A stretch of 29,086 bases of DNA from JBFWWW01 sp050245975 (GCA_050245975.1 JBFWWW010000029.1:1-29086), one strand, 5' to 3'. Shown: positions 1 to 7,493, counted from the stretch's first letter. A program made the numbers and translations. The notes: generated by a model from the letters alone, not told the origin.

Positions 1-529
1 CCGTGGCGGCAAGGCGGGCGTTGCCCGAAAGCAGCACGAGCGCGCGGTGGAAGCGGTCGTCGGCCTGGATCCAGCCCAGCATGTCGCCGCGCGCGGTCGC
101 CGCCTCCATCTGCGCCATTTCCGCTTCGAGGCGGGCCAGGGCCGCATCGCTGCAGCGGCGCTCGGCGGCGCGCTGCGCGGCCAGCGCCTCCAGATCGGCC
201 AGCAGCTCGTAGATCTGGCGGACGTCCTCGATGGAGACCGGCAGCACGCGGGCGCCGTGCCGGGGGCGCACGTCGACCAGGCGCTCCTCCGTCAGGCGGA
301 TGAGCGCCTCGCGCACGGGCGTGCGGCTCATGCCCAGGGCTTCGGCCAGCTCCTGCTCCAGGTAGCGCGAGCCGGGCGGCATTTCGTTGTTCAGGATGCG
401 GCGGCGGATTTCGGCATAGGCCCGCAAGGTGTTGGAGGAGCGCTCGCCGTCGGTGACGGTATGGCCGCGCGCGGGAGGCCCGGGCTGCGGCGCAGTCAGA
501 TCGGTGAGATCGGCCCTGCCGTGGCTCAT
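1..529 (-). CDS. GntR-family transcriptional regulator with FCD domain (3' end cut by window edge)
   Basis: The 176 codons visible encode a winged-helix GntR domain at about residues 30-95, with the signature around LGMSRTPVREAL. An FCD ligand-binding domain follows and runs off the window edge; it includes DDRFHRAL, where the family places metal or ligand contacts. This is the FadR/FCD subgroup, which usually represses catabolic operons and is released by an organic acid. The chosen ATG at 529 has AAGGA eight bases upstream; an in-frame ATG at 550 is the alternative. It is divergent from the fumarylacetoacetate-hydrolase-family gene at 725, so that gene is its likely target. Family assignment is firm; the effector is unknown, and a sugar-acid derivative is only inferred from context. 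Confidence 0.9.
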   Translation of the reverse strand, partial: MSHGRADLTDLTAPQPGPPARGHTVTDGERSSNTLRAYAEIRRRILNNEMPPGSRYLEQELAEALGMSRTPVREALIRLTEERLVDVRPRHGARVLPVSIEDVRQIYELLADLEALAAQRAAERRCSDAALARLEAEMAQMEAATARGDMLGWIQADDRFHRALVLLSGNARLAAT

Positions 530-553
530 GTCGTCCGTCCTTGGGTTCATCCT

Positions 554-626
554 GGGGCGCCCGCCGCGACAGTCCCGGCAGGTCGTTGTGGGGGTAGAAC
601 GGAGTTCCCCGGGGGCGCCCGTCGCG
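554..626. repeat. 15-bp direct repeat pair between divergent genes
   Basis: GGGGCGCCCGCCGCG at 554-568 recurs with one mismatch at 612-626 (GGGGCGCCCGTCGCG). Both lie between the GntR gene and the FAH-family gene. They could be regulator contacts or simply GC-rich similarity. Confidence 0.35.
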
Positions 627-652
627 TCCGCGGAAGATTTTTTGTCCGCCGG

Positions 653-671
653 CTGCCCGTTTGTTGGGCAG
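653..671. promoter_or_regulatory. Candidate operator palindrome CTGCCC-N7-GGGCAG
   Basis: This is a perfect 6+6 inverted repeat with a 7-base spacer. It lies 25 bases upstream of a TATAGT box (696-701) and 54 bases upstream of the ATG at 725, in the divergent GntR/FAH interval. An identical half-site pair with the same spacing occurs at 27960-27978 in another divergent interval. Operator function is inferred from position and symmetry. Confidence 0.45.
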
Positions 672-695
672 GCGCAGACCGGCCCGCAAATCCGC

Positions 696-701
696 TATAG
701 T
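696..701 (+). promoter_or_regulatory. Candidate -10 box of the FAH-family gene
   Basis: TATAGT matches the sigma-70 -10 consensus at five of six positions and stands out in GC-rich DNA. It lies 24 bases before the ATG at 725. No good -35 box is seen at the usual spacing, which would fit an activated or weak promoter. Confidence 0.4.
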
Positions 702-724
702 CGCGGCGCAATGGGGAGGACAGG

Positions 725-1900
725 ATGCTCGACCACATGACCGAGGCCCGGACGCTGCCGGGCGATGGAACCGCCGGCGCGCTCGCCGGCCGCGCCTGGC
801 GGCCGGACCAGAAGGGGCCGTCCGTGATCGCCGTGCGCGCCGACGGCGTGCACGACATCTCGCGCCATGCGCCGACGATGCGCGACCTCGCCGCGATGGC
901 CGAGGCGGCCGACATCATCCGCAGCGCGCCGGGCGAGCGCATCGCCAGCCTGTCCGACCTTCTGGCCAATACGCCGGAAGAAAGCCGCGATACGGCAAGG
1001 CCGTGGCTGCTGGCGCCCATCGACCTGCAGGCCATCAAGGCCGCCGGCGTCACGTTCGCGCGCTCGCTGCTGGAACGGGTGATCGAGGAGCAGGCCAAGG
1101 GCGCGCCGGAAAAGGCGCAGGCCATCCGGCTCGAGGTGGAGCGCCAGCTCGGCGGCGACCTGCGCCGGCTCAAGCCCGGGTCGGCGGAGGCGCTGGCGCT
1201 CAAGCAGACGCTGATCGCCGCCGGCGCGTGGTCGCAGTACCTCGAGGTGGGCATCGGCGAGGATGCGGAGATCTTCACCAAGGCGCAGCCGATGTCGGCC
1301 GTCGGCCACGGCATGGCCGCGGGCCTGCATCCGCGCTCGACCTGGAACAATCCCGAGCCGGAGGTCGTCCTGCTCGTCAACGGCGCGGGCGGGATCGTCG
1401 GCGCGAGCCTCGGCAACGACGTGAACCTGCGCGATTTCGAGGGCCGCTCGGCGCTGCTGCTGTCGAAGGCCAAGGACAACAACGCCAGCGCCGCCGTCGG
1501 GCCGCTCATCCGCTTCTTCGATGCAACCTTCACGCTCGATACGGTGCGGCGGATGCAGGTCGGGCTTCTCGTCGAGGGCGACGACGGATTCCGCCTCACG
1601 GGCACGTCCTCCATGGCCGAGATCGCGCGCGATCCGGCCGACCTCGTGGCTGAGATGATGGGAAAGACGCACCAGTATCCAGACGGGGCCGTGCTCTATC
1701 TCGGCACCATGTTCGCGCCGGTGGAGGACCGCGGCGCGCCGGGCATGGGGTTCACCCACAAGGTGGGCGATGTCGTCACGGTGCACGCGCCGGAGATCGG
1801 GAGCCTGTGCAACACGATGCGGCTCGCGTCCGAGGCGCCGCCGTGGACGTTCGGCGCCGGCGACCTGATGCGCAACCTGGCCCGGCGCGGGCTCATCTGA
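725..1900 (+). CDS. Fumarylacetoacetate hydrolase-family protein, AraD1/XylX-like
   Basis: This 391-residue protein has a FAH-fold C-terminal domain. The likely divalent-metal ligands are the acidic pair in NPEPEVV (about E211/E213) and D232 in SLGNDVNLRDFEG, followed by the conserved stretch KAKDNNASAAVGP. The long N-terminal region and this motif set resemble 2-keto-3-deoxy-pentonate dehydratases (AraD1/XylX group) of oxidative pentose pathways more than true fumarylacetoacetases. The reaction would be dehydration of a 2-keto-3-deoxy sugar acid in the cytoplasm. The start is supported by GGGAGGA just upstream. The divergent GntR gene is its probable regulator. No sugar-acid dehydratase of the IlvD type is nearby, so the exact substrate is open. 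Confidence 0.85.
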   Translation: MLDHMTEARTLPGDGTAGALAGRAWRPDQKGPSVIAVRADGVHDISRHAPTMRDLAAMAEAADIIRSAPGERIASLSDLLANTPEESRDTARPWLLAPIDLQAIKAAGVTFARSLLERVIEEQAKGAPEKAQAIRLEVERQLGGDLRRLKPGSAEALALKQTLIAAGAWSQYLEVGIGEDAEIFTKAQPMSAVGHGMAAGLHPRSTWNNPEPEVVLLVNGAGGIVGASLGNDVNLRDFEGRSALLLSKAKDNNASAAVGPLIRFFDATFTLDTVRRMQVGLLVEGDDGFRLTGTSSMAEIARDPADLVAEMMGKTHQYPDGAVLYLGTMFAPVEDRGAPGMGFTHKVGDVVTVHAPEIGSLCNTMRLASEAPPWTFGAGDLMRNLARRGLI

Positions 1901-2060
1901 GGCGGGTCGGGAAGCGGATGCGCCGTGGTGTTAAGTTAAGGACGTGGCGTTAAGGATGGGTCCCGGCGGCGGGCGCAAAAAAGCCGGCGCGGGGCCTTGC
2001 CGAATGGCGGAGGACCTGCCAATTAAACTGTGTTCAGACACGGCCGCTGGAGGTGGCGTC

Positions 2061-3026
2061 ATGCGTTGCGATCGGGGCTGCGGATTGCCCGTGGCGCTGG
2101 TGGTTCTGGCCATAGCGGCCGGGGCGGCCGGGGCCGCCGGGGTCGCGCCGGGGCCGGCGCGCGCGGAGCCGCAGGCGATCGGCACGGCGACCATGATCGA
2201 GAACATGGTCACGGCCGAGCTCGTCAACGACCGGCGGCAGCTCAAGACCGGCGACGACGTGCGCCAGAACGAGACGCTGGAGACCGCGCCGTCGAGCTTC
2301 GGCGAGTTCCAGCTCAAGGACGACACCAAGCTGGCGCTGGGGCCCGGCGCGCGCATCGTGCTCGACAAGTTCGTCTACGACCCGGACCGCACCAACGGCT
2401 CCATCGTCATCAATCTCGCCAAGGGCGCGTTCCGCTTCATCACCGGCAAGGCGTCGAAACCCGCCTACGAGATCCGCACGCCGACGAGCACGCTCACCGT
2501 GCGCGGCACCATCTTCGACCTGTACATCGACGACGACGGCGAGGCGGCCGTGCTCCTGGTCGAGGGCGGCGTCGATGTCTGCAATCGCGATCACCGCTGC
2601 ATGCCGCACAACCAGCCCGGCATGATCATGCACGTCGGTCGCCGCGGCGACATGACGCCGCCGCGCAAGTGGGACGGCAGCTTCATGCGCAACGTGCCGA
2701 TGGACCGCGCCTTCCCGTTCATGACGCATCGCCTCAGGATGGATCCGCGGCAGCATTTCAGGCGCGCCGACCTGATGACGCCGCGCTATGCGCGCATGGA
2801 GCGCGAGCGCGACCGCCAGCGCAACGCCGGGCGCGCGCGCTTCGGCGACCGGGCCGATTTCGGCCGCCGCCGCTTCACGCGCGACGGCGACGGACGCGTC
2901 GACAGGCGCCCCGGTCCGCGCCGCAAGGTCGTCGGCCCCGGCCGCTTCAAGAACGGCCCGCTGCCGCGCCGCGTCGAGGAGGACGAGAGCCGCCGCGGCC
3001 GCCGGTTCGGTCCCGGCCGACCCTAG
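2061..3026 (+). CDS. Secreted FecR-domain protein with Arg-rich C-terminal tail
   Basis: The protein has 321 residues. The ATG at 2061 is preferred over the in-frame upstream ATG at 1944 because GGAGGT sits six bases before it and a signal peptide follows directly: Arg/Cys-rich N-region, long Ala/Gly/Val core, likely cut after ARA near residue 35. Residues about 50-180 form a FecR-type domain, seen in GDDVRQNETLET, FGEFQLKDDTKLALGPGA and the core TPTSTLTVRGTIFDLYIDDDG. Such proteins in alphaproteobacteria are exported and mostly of unknown role, unlike the FecR sigma regulator, which has a cytoplasmic N-terminus. The last 90 or so residues are extremely rich in arginine and probably disordered, with no recognised motif. 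No sigma factor or TonB receptor gene is adjacent. Confidence 0.8.
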   Translation: MRCDRGCGLPVALVVLAIAAGAAGAAGVAPGPARAEPQAIGTATMIENMVTAELVNDRRQLKTGDDVRQNETLETAPSSFGEFQLKDDTKLALGPGARIVLDKFVYDPDRTNGSIVINLAKGAFRFITGKASKPAYEIRTPTSTLTVRGTIFDLYIDDDGEAAVLLVEGGVDVCNRDHRCMPHNQPGMIMHVGRRGDMTPPRKWDGSFMRNVPMDRAFPFMTHRLRMDPRQHFRRADLMTPRYARMERERDRQRNAGRARFGDRADFGRRRFTRDGDGRVDRRPGPRRKVVGPGRFKNGPLPRRVEEDESRRGRRFGPGRP

Positions 3027-3042
3027 GCGAGCGCGACAGGCC

Positions 3043-3465
3043 GTGATCCGCATCACCGACCATATCCGGCTCGACGAGCGCGACCTGACGGAGCGCTTCG
3101 TGCGCGCGTCGGGGCCGGGCGGGCAGAACGTCAACAAGGTCTCGACCGCGGTGGAGCTGCGCCTCGACGCCAGGGGCGTCGCCGCGCTGCCGCCGGCCGT
3201 CCGCGCGCGCCTCGTGCGCCTGGCGGGGCGGCGCATGACGGCCGCCGGCGATCTCGTCATCCGCGCCGACCGCTTCCGCACCCAGGAGCAGAACCGCGAG
3301 GACGCGCGGTCGCGGCTGGTCGAGCTGGTGCGCGAGGCCACGGTGGCGCCGAAGGCGCGCATCAAGACGCGCGTGCCGCGGGCGGCGAAGAAGAAGCGGC
3401 TCGACGCCAAGGGCCGGCGCAGCACCGTGAAAAACCTGCGCCGCGTGCGCGCCGACGCGGACTGA
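3043..3465 (+). CDS. arfB: Peptidyl-tRNA hydrolase ArfB (ribosome rescue, YaeJ-like)
   Basis: At 140 residues it matches the length of E. coli ArfB. The catalytic GGQ motif is in SGPGGQNVNK at residues 24-32, in the release-factor domain-3 context. The C-terminal tail is rich in Lys and Arg (about residues 104-136), the part that in ArfB enters the empty mRNA channel of stalled ribosomes. It hydrolyses peptidyl-tRNA on non-stop ribosomes without reading a stop codon; release-factor codon-recognition domains are absent. Translation probably starts at GTG 3043, since no in-frame ATG occurs before the GGQ motif. It lies 16 bases after the FecR-domain gene and may be co-transcribed with it. Confidence 0.95.
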   Translation: MIRITDHIRLDERDLTERFVRASGPGGQNVNKVSTAVELRLDARGVAALPPAVRARLVRLAGRRMTAAGDLVIRADRFRTQEQNREDARSRLVELVREATVAPKARIKTRVPRAAKKKRLDAKGRRSTVKNLRRVRADAD

Positions 3466-3477
3466 GGCCAACGTGGG

Positions 3478-3939
3478 CTAAGGGTTGAGGCCGTAGGATC
3501 GGACCTGTCCGTTCTTCAGTCCGAGTGCCTCACAGGTTGCCGGGTAGAAAGTAAGAAATCCATATTTTTCCCACATATCCTTGTCTGAGCCGATGTAAGT
3601 GAAGCCATCGAGCGAGTCTCTTTTGGCTGGGTCGGCTTTGTAGAGTTTCCAATCCTTGTCGGCTGCGACGCGTTTTGTAAAAGCATCGCATCTTTCCTTG
3701 GCGGCGACGGCGTTGGCTGCCTCGCGGCTGTAGAAGCTAGCATAGCAGGTTGAGATATCCATGCCGCGATGGGCACCGGCACATAGATCACGGATTTTGT
3801 CGTTCATGGCCTGAGGCTCATAGGGGAGCAGCTTAATAATTGACGTCTTAAGACGGACAGTCGCCGGCAGATCAATCATCCAGAAGGCCGACACGGCGAT
3901 GACGGCGGCGGTCGCAAGGTAAGAATGGTTGCGTCGCAT
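3478..3939 (-). CDS. Hypothetical membrane-anchored or secreted protein in AT-rich island
   Basis: I do not recognise this 153-residue protein. It starts with a short basic segment and a hydrophobic stretch (about residues 7-25, LATAAVIAVSAFWMI) that could be a signal anchor or uncleaved signal peptide. A soluble part with four cysteines (in DLCAG, STCYA, ERCDA and ATCEA) follows, suggesting two disulfides outside the cytoplasm. The ATG has GGAAGGA just upstream. Base composition is far lower in G+C (around 40-50% in places) than flanking genes near 70%, and codon use is correspondingly different, so acquisition by transfer is likely. It is convergent with arfB, only 12 bases apart. Confidence 0.65.
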   Translation of the reverse strand: MRRNHSYLATAAVIAVSAFWMIDLPATVRLKTSIIKLLPYEPQAMNDKIRDLCAGAHRGMDISTCYASFYSREAANAVAAKERCDAFTKRVAADKDWKLYKADPAKRDSLDGFTYIGSDKDMWEKYGFLTFYPATCEALGLKNGQVRSYGLNP

Positions 3940-4084
3940 CTTTCCTTCCCCGCAATACGGCCTCGATGTTCAAAGTTGATGGATCGAATCCGCCGTTTGT
4001 CAAAGAATCGATCTCGTTTTCAACAAGCGCATCTGGACTGGTGGCGCGCCCACCTAACAGGATCAGCTTTCCCACCGATGGCAT
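3872..4084 (-). CDS. Possible small ORF (70 codons) between beta-lactamase and the AT-rich hypothetical gene
   Basis: An ATG at 4084 is preceded by AAAGGGAGG with seven bases of spacing, an unusually good ribosome site. It lies 21 bases after the beta-lactamase stop on the same strand. The product (MPSVGKLILLGGRATSP...) matches nothing I know. Its last 22 codons overlap the start of the 153-residue gene in another frame and become Arg-rich, so the 3' part may be non-native. It may be a relict of a longer gene interrupted when the AT-rich segment joined. Low confidence as a functional gene. Confidence 0.25.
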   Translation of the reverse strand: MPSVGKLILLGGRATSPDALVENEIDSLTNGGFDPSTLNIEAVLRGRKDATQPFLPCDRRRHRRVGLLDD

Positions 4085-4105
4085 TCGCGAGCCTCCCTTT
4101 ACCAG

Positions 4106-4984
4106 CTAGAGCGCGGCGGCGACTGCCTTTGCGACGTCGGCAATCGCCGCGTTGCGCGCATCCGCCGTCGCGGCCGATTGCGTGAGATAGACGGTGACGA
4201 TGACGGGTGCGCGGCCCGGCGGCCAGGCGATGGCGACATCGTTGGCGGTGCCCTCGCCGCCCGAGCCGGTCTTGTCGCCGACGCGCCAGCCGCGCGGGAA
4301 GCCGGCGCGCAGGCGCGCATCGCCCGTCGTGTTGGCCGCGAGCCAGGCCGCGAGCTGCGCGCGCCCCGCTGCCGACAGGGCGTCGCCGAGGAGAAGCGCG
4401 CGCATGGTGCGGGCCATGGCGGCCGGCGTGGTGGTGTCGCGCGCGTCGCCGGGCCGCGCCTCGTTGAGGGCGGTCTCGATGCGGTCGAGCCGCGTCACGC
4501 CGTCGCCGGTCGTGCGCAGGAAGGCCGTCAGTCCCTGCGGTCCGCCGAGGCTCGCCAGCAGGAGGTTGGCCGCCGTGTTGTCGCTGATCGTCACGGCGGC
4601 GCGGCACAGCTCGGCGACGGTCAGTCCCTCGCCTGAGTGATGCTGCGTGACGGGCGAGTAGGTGACGAGGTCGGTTGCCGCGTAGCGGATGCGCCGGTCG
4701 AGCTGCTCGCGGCCGGCATCGACGCGCGCCAGGACGGCGCCGGCGAGCAGGAGCTTGAAGGTGCTGCACAGGGGAAAGCGCTCATCGGCGCGGTGGCCCG
4801 TCTCGCGGCCGGTCGCGGTGTCGAGCACGCCGACGCCGAGGCGGGCGCCGACGGCCGTTTCGAGCGCGGCGAACCGGGCGGGAAGCCCGGACAGGGGCTC
4901 CGCGCGCGCGGGTCGCGACAGCGCCGGGAGCAGTGCGGGCATGAGGCCGGCCGCGATGGCGGTGAACTGGCGTCGCGTCAGCAT
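4106..4984 (-). CDS. bla: Class A (serine) beta-lactamase with Tat-type signal
   Basis: At 292 residues it is the usual length. All class A motifs are present: S74-T-F-K77 (Ambler S70-K73), S134-D-N136, E170 and N174 in ETALN (Ambler E166-N170), and K238-T-G240. It hydrolyses beta-lactams in the periplasm through an acyl-serine intermediate deacylated by the omega-loop Glu. The N-terminus MLTRRQFTAIAAG carries the twin-arginine pattern, a hydrophobic core and an ARA cleavage site near residue 28, so Tat export is likely. A Cys precedes the catalytic Ser, as in CTX-M-like enzymes. Ambler 238 is Gly, so the carbapenemase-type 69-238 disulfide is absent. The start at 4984 fits GAGGGA upstream; a longer frame to 5143 lacks a signal at its N-terminus. 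G+C matches the chromosome, suggesting an intrinsic gene. No ampR-like regulator is adjacent. Confidence 0.93.
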   Translation of the reverse strand: MLTRRQFTAIAAGLMPALLPALSRPARAEPLSGLPARFAALETAVGARLGVGVLDTATGRETGHRADERFPLCSTFKLLLAGAVLARVDAGREQLDRRIRYAATDLVTYSPVTQHHSGEGLTVAELCRAAVTISDNTAANLLLASLGGPQGLTAFLRTTGDGVTRLDRIETALNEARPGDARDTTTPAAMARTMRALLLGDALSAAGRAQLAAWLAANTTGDARLRAGFPRGWRVGDKTGSGGEGTANDVAIAWPPGRAPVIVTVYLTQSAATADARNAAIADVAKAVAAAL

Positions 4985-5127
4985 TGGCGTCCCTCGTAAT
5001 GGCTGCGGCCGGCCGCTGCGGTCGACGGTTCTGTGCACAGAAGGCGGCGCGGTTCCATCCTTGTCTTTTGCGGCAATTTTCTGAATGATCGGCCGGCGGC
5101 GGGTCACAAGCCGATCGGGGAAGGACA

Positions 5128-5952
5128 ATGCCCACAGTTGCACAGAAGGCGGCGGCGTTTCGCGCGCTGCACGACAATCCGGGGCTGTTCGTCATTCCGA
5201 ACCCCTGGGACGCCGGCAGCGCCCGCATCCTCGCCAGCCTCGGCTTCAAGGCGCTCGCCACCACCAGCTCCGGCTACGCCTATTCCATCGGCAAGGTCGA
5301 CGGCGAGGTGAAGCGGGACGAGGCGCTCGCCAATGCGCGCGCCATCTGCGCGGCGACCGACGTGCCGGTGAACGGCGACCTGGAAAACCTCTACGCGCAC
5401 GAGCCCGACGCGGCCGCGGCAACCATCGCCATGGCCGCCGACGCGGGGCTCGCCGGCTGCTCCATCGAGGATGCGACGGGCGACAAGGCGGTCCCCATCT
5501 ACGAGTTCGACATGGCGGTGGCGCGCGTGCACGCCGCGGTGGCGGCGGCGCGGGCGCTGCCGTTTCCCTTCGTGCTGACGGCGCGGGCGGAGAATTTCCT
5601 GCACGGCCGCCGCGACATGGCCGACACGATCCGCCGCCTGCAGGCGTTCGAGGCCGCGGGCGCCGATGTCCTCTACGCGCCGGGGCTTGCCGACATGGCC
5701 GCCGTGAAGCAGGTGCTGGCGGCGGTGAAAAGGCCCGTCAACGTGCTCGTCTCCAGCGGCAATGCGCAGCTCGACGTGGCCGGGCTCGCGGCCGCAGGCG
5801 TGAAGCGCATCAGCACCGGCGGCGCGCTCGCGCGTGCCGCCATCACCGGCTTCGTCGCCGCCGCGCGCGAGATCGCGGGGCCGGGCACCTTTACCTACGG
5901 CCGCAGCATCCTGCCGGCCTCAGACATCGATCCGCTCATCAAGGGACAGTGA
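5128..5952 (+). CDS. Isocitrate lyase/PEP mutase-family protein
   Basis: This 274-residue single-domain TIM barrel has the opening FVIPNPWDAGSARILASLGF. The metal-binding acids are in VNGDLE (D84, E86) and SIEDATG (E114), followed by LTARAENF. These belong to the PEP-mutase/ICL superfamily, whose members make or break C-C or P-C bonds in 2-oxo or malate-like acids. The KKCGH loop typical of isocitrate and methylisocitrate lyases is absent, as in the broad uncharacterised subgroup, so substrate cannot be assigned. GGAAGG lies just upstream of the ATG. It is the first gene of the four-gene sugar-acid group, one base before the SDR gene, which hints at an aldolase-like cleavage or oxaloacetate-type decarboxylation step (inference). 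Confidence 0.85.
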   Translation: MPTVAQKAAAFRALHDNPGLFVIPNPWDAGSARILASLGFKALATTSSGYAYSIGKVDGEVKRDEALANARAICAATDVPVNGDLENLYAHEPDAAAATIAMAADAGLAGCSIEDATGDKAVPIYEFDMAVARVHAAVAAARALPFPFVLTARAENFLHGRRDMADTIRRLQAFEAAGADVLYAPGLADMAAVKQVLAAVKRPVNVLVSSGNAQLDVAGLAAAGVKRISTGGALARAAITGFVAAAREIAGPGTFTYGRSILPASDIDPLIKGQ

Positions 5953-5953
5953 C

Positions 5954-6709
5954 ATGACCGACAGACTGAAGGGCAAGACGGCGCTGTGCACGGCGTCGGC
6001 AGCCGGTATCGGCCGGGCAACGGCGCTCGCGTTCGCGCGCGAGGGCGCGCGCGTGATCGCGACCGACGTCGACGAGAAGGGGCTCGCCGCGCTGGCGGGC
6101 GAGACAGGCATCGAGACGGCGCGCCTCGACGTGCTCGACACGGCCGCCGTCGAAGCGCTGGCCAAGCGCGTCGGCACGGTCGACGTGCTGTTCAACGCCG
6201 CGGGCTTCGTGCATCACGGCACGGTGCTCGAATGCTCGGACAAGGACTGGGACTTTTCCTTCGACCTCAACGTGCGGTCGATGCATCGCACGATCAAGGC
6301 GTTCCTGCCGGCCATGCTGGCCAAGGGCGGCGGCTCCATCGTCAACATCGCCTCCGGCGCCAGCTCCGTGCGCGGCATCCCGAACCGCTACGTCTACGGC
6401 ACGACGAAGGCGGCCGTGATCGGCCTGTCGAAGGCGGTGGCCGCCGACTTCATCCGCAAGGGCATCCGCTGCAATGCCATCTGCCCCGGCACCGTGCAGT
6501 CGCCGTCGCTCGACGCCCGCATCGCCGGACAGGCGAAGGCGCTCGGCAAGTCGGAGACCGAGGTGCGGCAGATGTTCATCGACCGCCAGCCCATGGGCCG
6601 GCTCGGCACCGCCGAGGAGATCGCCGCCATCGCCGTCTATCTCGCCTCCGAGGAGAGCGCGTTCACGACCGGACAGATCTTCATCGTCGACGGCGGGTTC
6701 GCGATGTAG
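5954..6709 (+). CDS. SDR-family NAD(P)-dependent dehydrogenase, DHRS6/BDH2-like
   Basis: The 251 residues form a classical short-chain dehydrogenase. The nucleotide loop is T13-ASAA-GIG20, NAAG is at 81-84, and the catalytic set is Ser134, Tyr148 and Lys152 in VYGTTK. The Ala in place of the first glycine of TGxxxGIG, and the stretches GFVHHGTVL, DWDFSFDLNVRSM and RCNAICPGTVQSPSL, closely follow human DHRS6/BDH2. Bacterial relatives include 2-keto-3-deoxy-L-fuconate dehydrogenase and 3-hydroxybutyrate dehydrogenase. It probably oxidises a hydroxyl on a small hydroxy acid with NAD+. It starts one base after the upstream stop, so translation is likely coupled, and is followed seven bases later by the isomerase gene. 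A role in sugar-acid oxidation fits best. Confidence 0.88.
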   Translation: MTDRLKGKTALCTASAAGIGRATALAFAREGARVIATDVDEKGLAALAGETGIETARLDVLDTAAVEALAKRVGTVDVLFNAAGFVHHGTVLECSDKDWDFSFDLNVRSMHRTIKAFLPAMLAKGGGSIVNIASGASSVRGIPNRYVYGTTKAAVIGLSKAVAADFIRKGIRCNAICPGTVQSPSLDARIAGQAKALGKSETEVRQMFIDRQPMGRLGTAEEIAAIAVYLASEESAFTTGQIFIVDGGFAM

Positions 6710-6716
6710 GCCCGCC

Positions 6717-7493
6717 ATGCCGCGCTTTGCCGCCAACCTGAGCTGGCTGTTCACGGAGGTGCCGCTGCTCGAGCGCTTCGATGCGGCTGCGCGGGCCGGG
6801 TTTGAGGCGGTGGAGATCCTGACGCCCTACGAGGTGCCGGCGACGGATCTCGCCGCGCGCCTCAAGGCGAGCGGTCTCGCGCAGGTGCTCATCAACGCGC
6901 CGGCCGGCGATGCCGCCCGCGGCGAGCGCGGCCTCGCCGCGCTGCCGGGCCGGGAGGCGGATTTCGACGCCAGCATCGCCACGGCGCTGGCCTATGCGAA
7001 GGCGCTCGCCTGTCCGCGCGTCCACGTGCTGCCGGGCCTGCGCCATCACGGAGCGCAGCGCGCGACTTACGTGGCCAACCTGCGGCGGGCGGCCCGCACG
7101 GCGGCCGACGCGGGCGTCGAATTGCTGATCGAGCCCATCAACACGCGCGACGTGCCGGGTTTCTTCCTGAACACGACGGGCGAGGCGCGCGCGGTGATCC
7201 ACGAGGTGGGCGCGCCCAACCTGCGGCTGCAGCTCGACCTCTATCACCGCCAAATCCAGGAGGGCGACACCGCGACGGCGATCCGCGAGTTCGCAGCCCT
7301 GGTCGGTCACTACCAGATCGCGAGCCCGCCCGATCGCGGCGAGCCCGACGACGGCGAGATGAACTATCCCTATCTTTTCCGCATCATCGACGAGACCGGC
7401 TTCGACGGCTTCGTCGGCTGCGAATACAAACCGCGGCGCGGGACGCTCGAGGGCCTCGGCTGGCTCGCCGGAGCGCGGGCCAGGGCGGCATGA
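6717..7493 (+). CDS. otnI: Hydroxypyruvate isomerase / 2-oxo-tetronate isomerase family (OtnI-like)
   Basis: At 258 residues it equals the length of E. coli Hyi. This is an AP-endonuclease-2-fold TIM barrel with metal and catalytic residues at E139 (LLIEPIN), D174 and H177 (LDLYH) and E236 (GCEYKP). The family signature IASPPDRGEPDDGEMNYP is present with Ser where many members have Asp-Val or Asp-Asn. Hyi converts hydroxypyruvate to tartronate semialdehyde; the OtnI subgroup interconverts 2-oxo- and 3-oxo-tetronate in erythronate and threonate catabolism. The neighbouring denD gene favours OtnI function. It starts seven bases after the SDR stop. Confidence 0.88.
   Translation: MPRFAANLSWLFTEVPLLERFDAAARAGFEAVEILTPYEVPATDLAARLKASGLAQVLINAPAGDAARGERGLAALPGREADFDASIATALAYAKALACPRVHVLPGLRHHGAQRATYVANLRRAARTAADAGVELLIEPINTRDVPGFFLNTTGEARAVIHEVGAPNLRLQLDLYHRQIQEGDTATAIREFAALVGHYQIASPPDRGEPDDGEMNYPYLFRIIDETGFDGFVGCEYKPRRGTLEGLGWLAGARARAA

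Noticed and set aside
547..1786. Long open frames antisense to the FAH-family gene
   Set aside because: They are the mirror of GC-rich codon bias, with no family motifs and low-complexity composition. The plus-strand product is a clear family member.
4106..5143. Longer beta-lactamase start at 5143
   Set aside because: It would bury the Tat-type signal 53 residues inside the protein and overlap the divergent gene. The ATG at 4984 has its own ribosome site.
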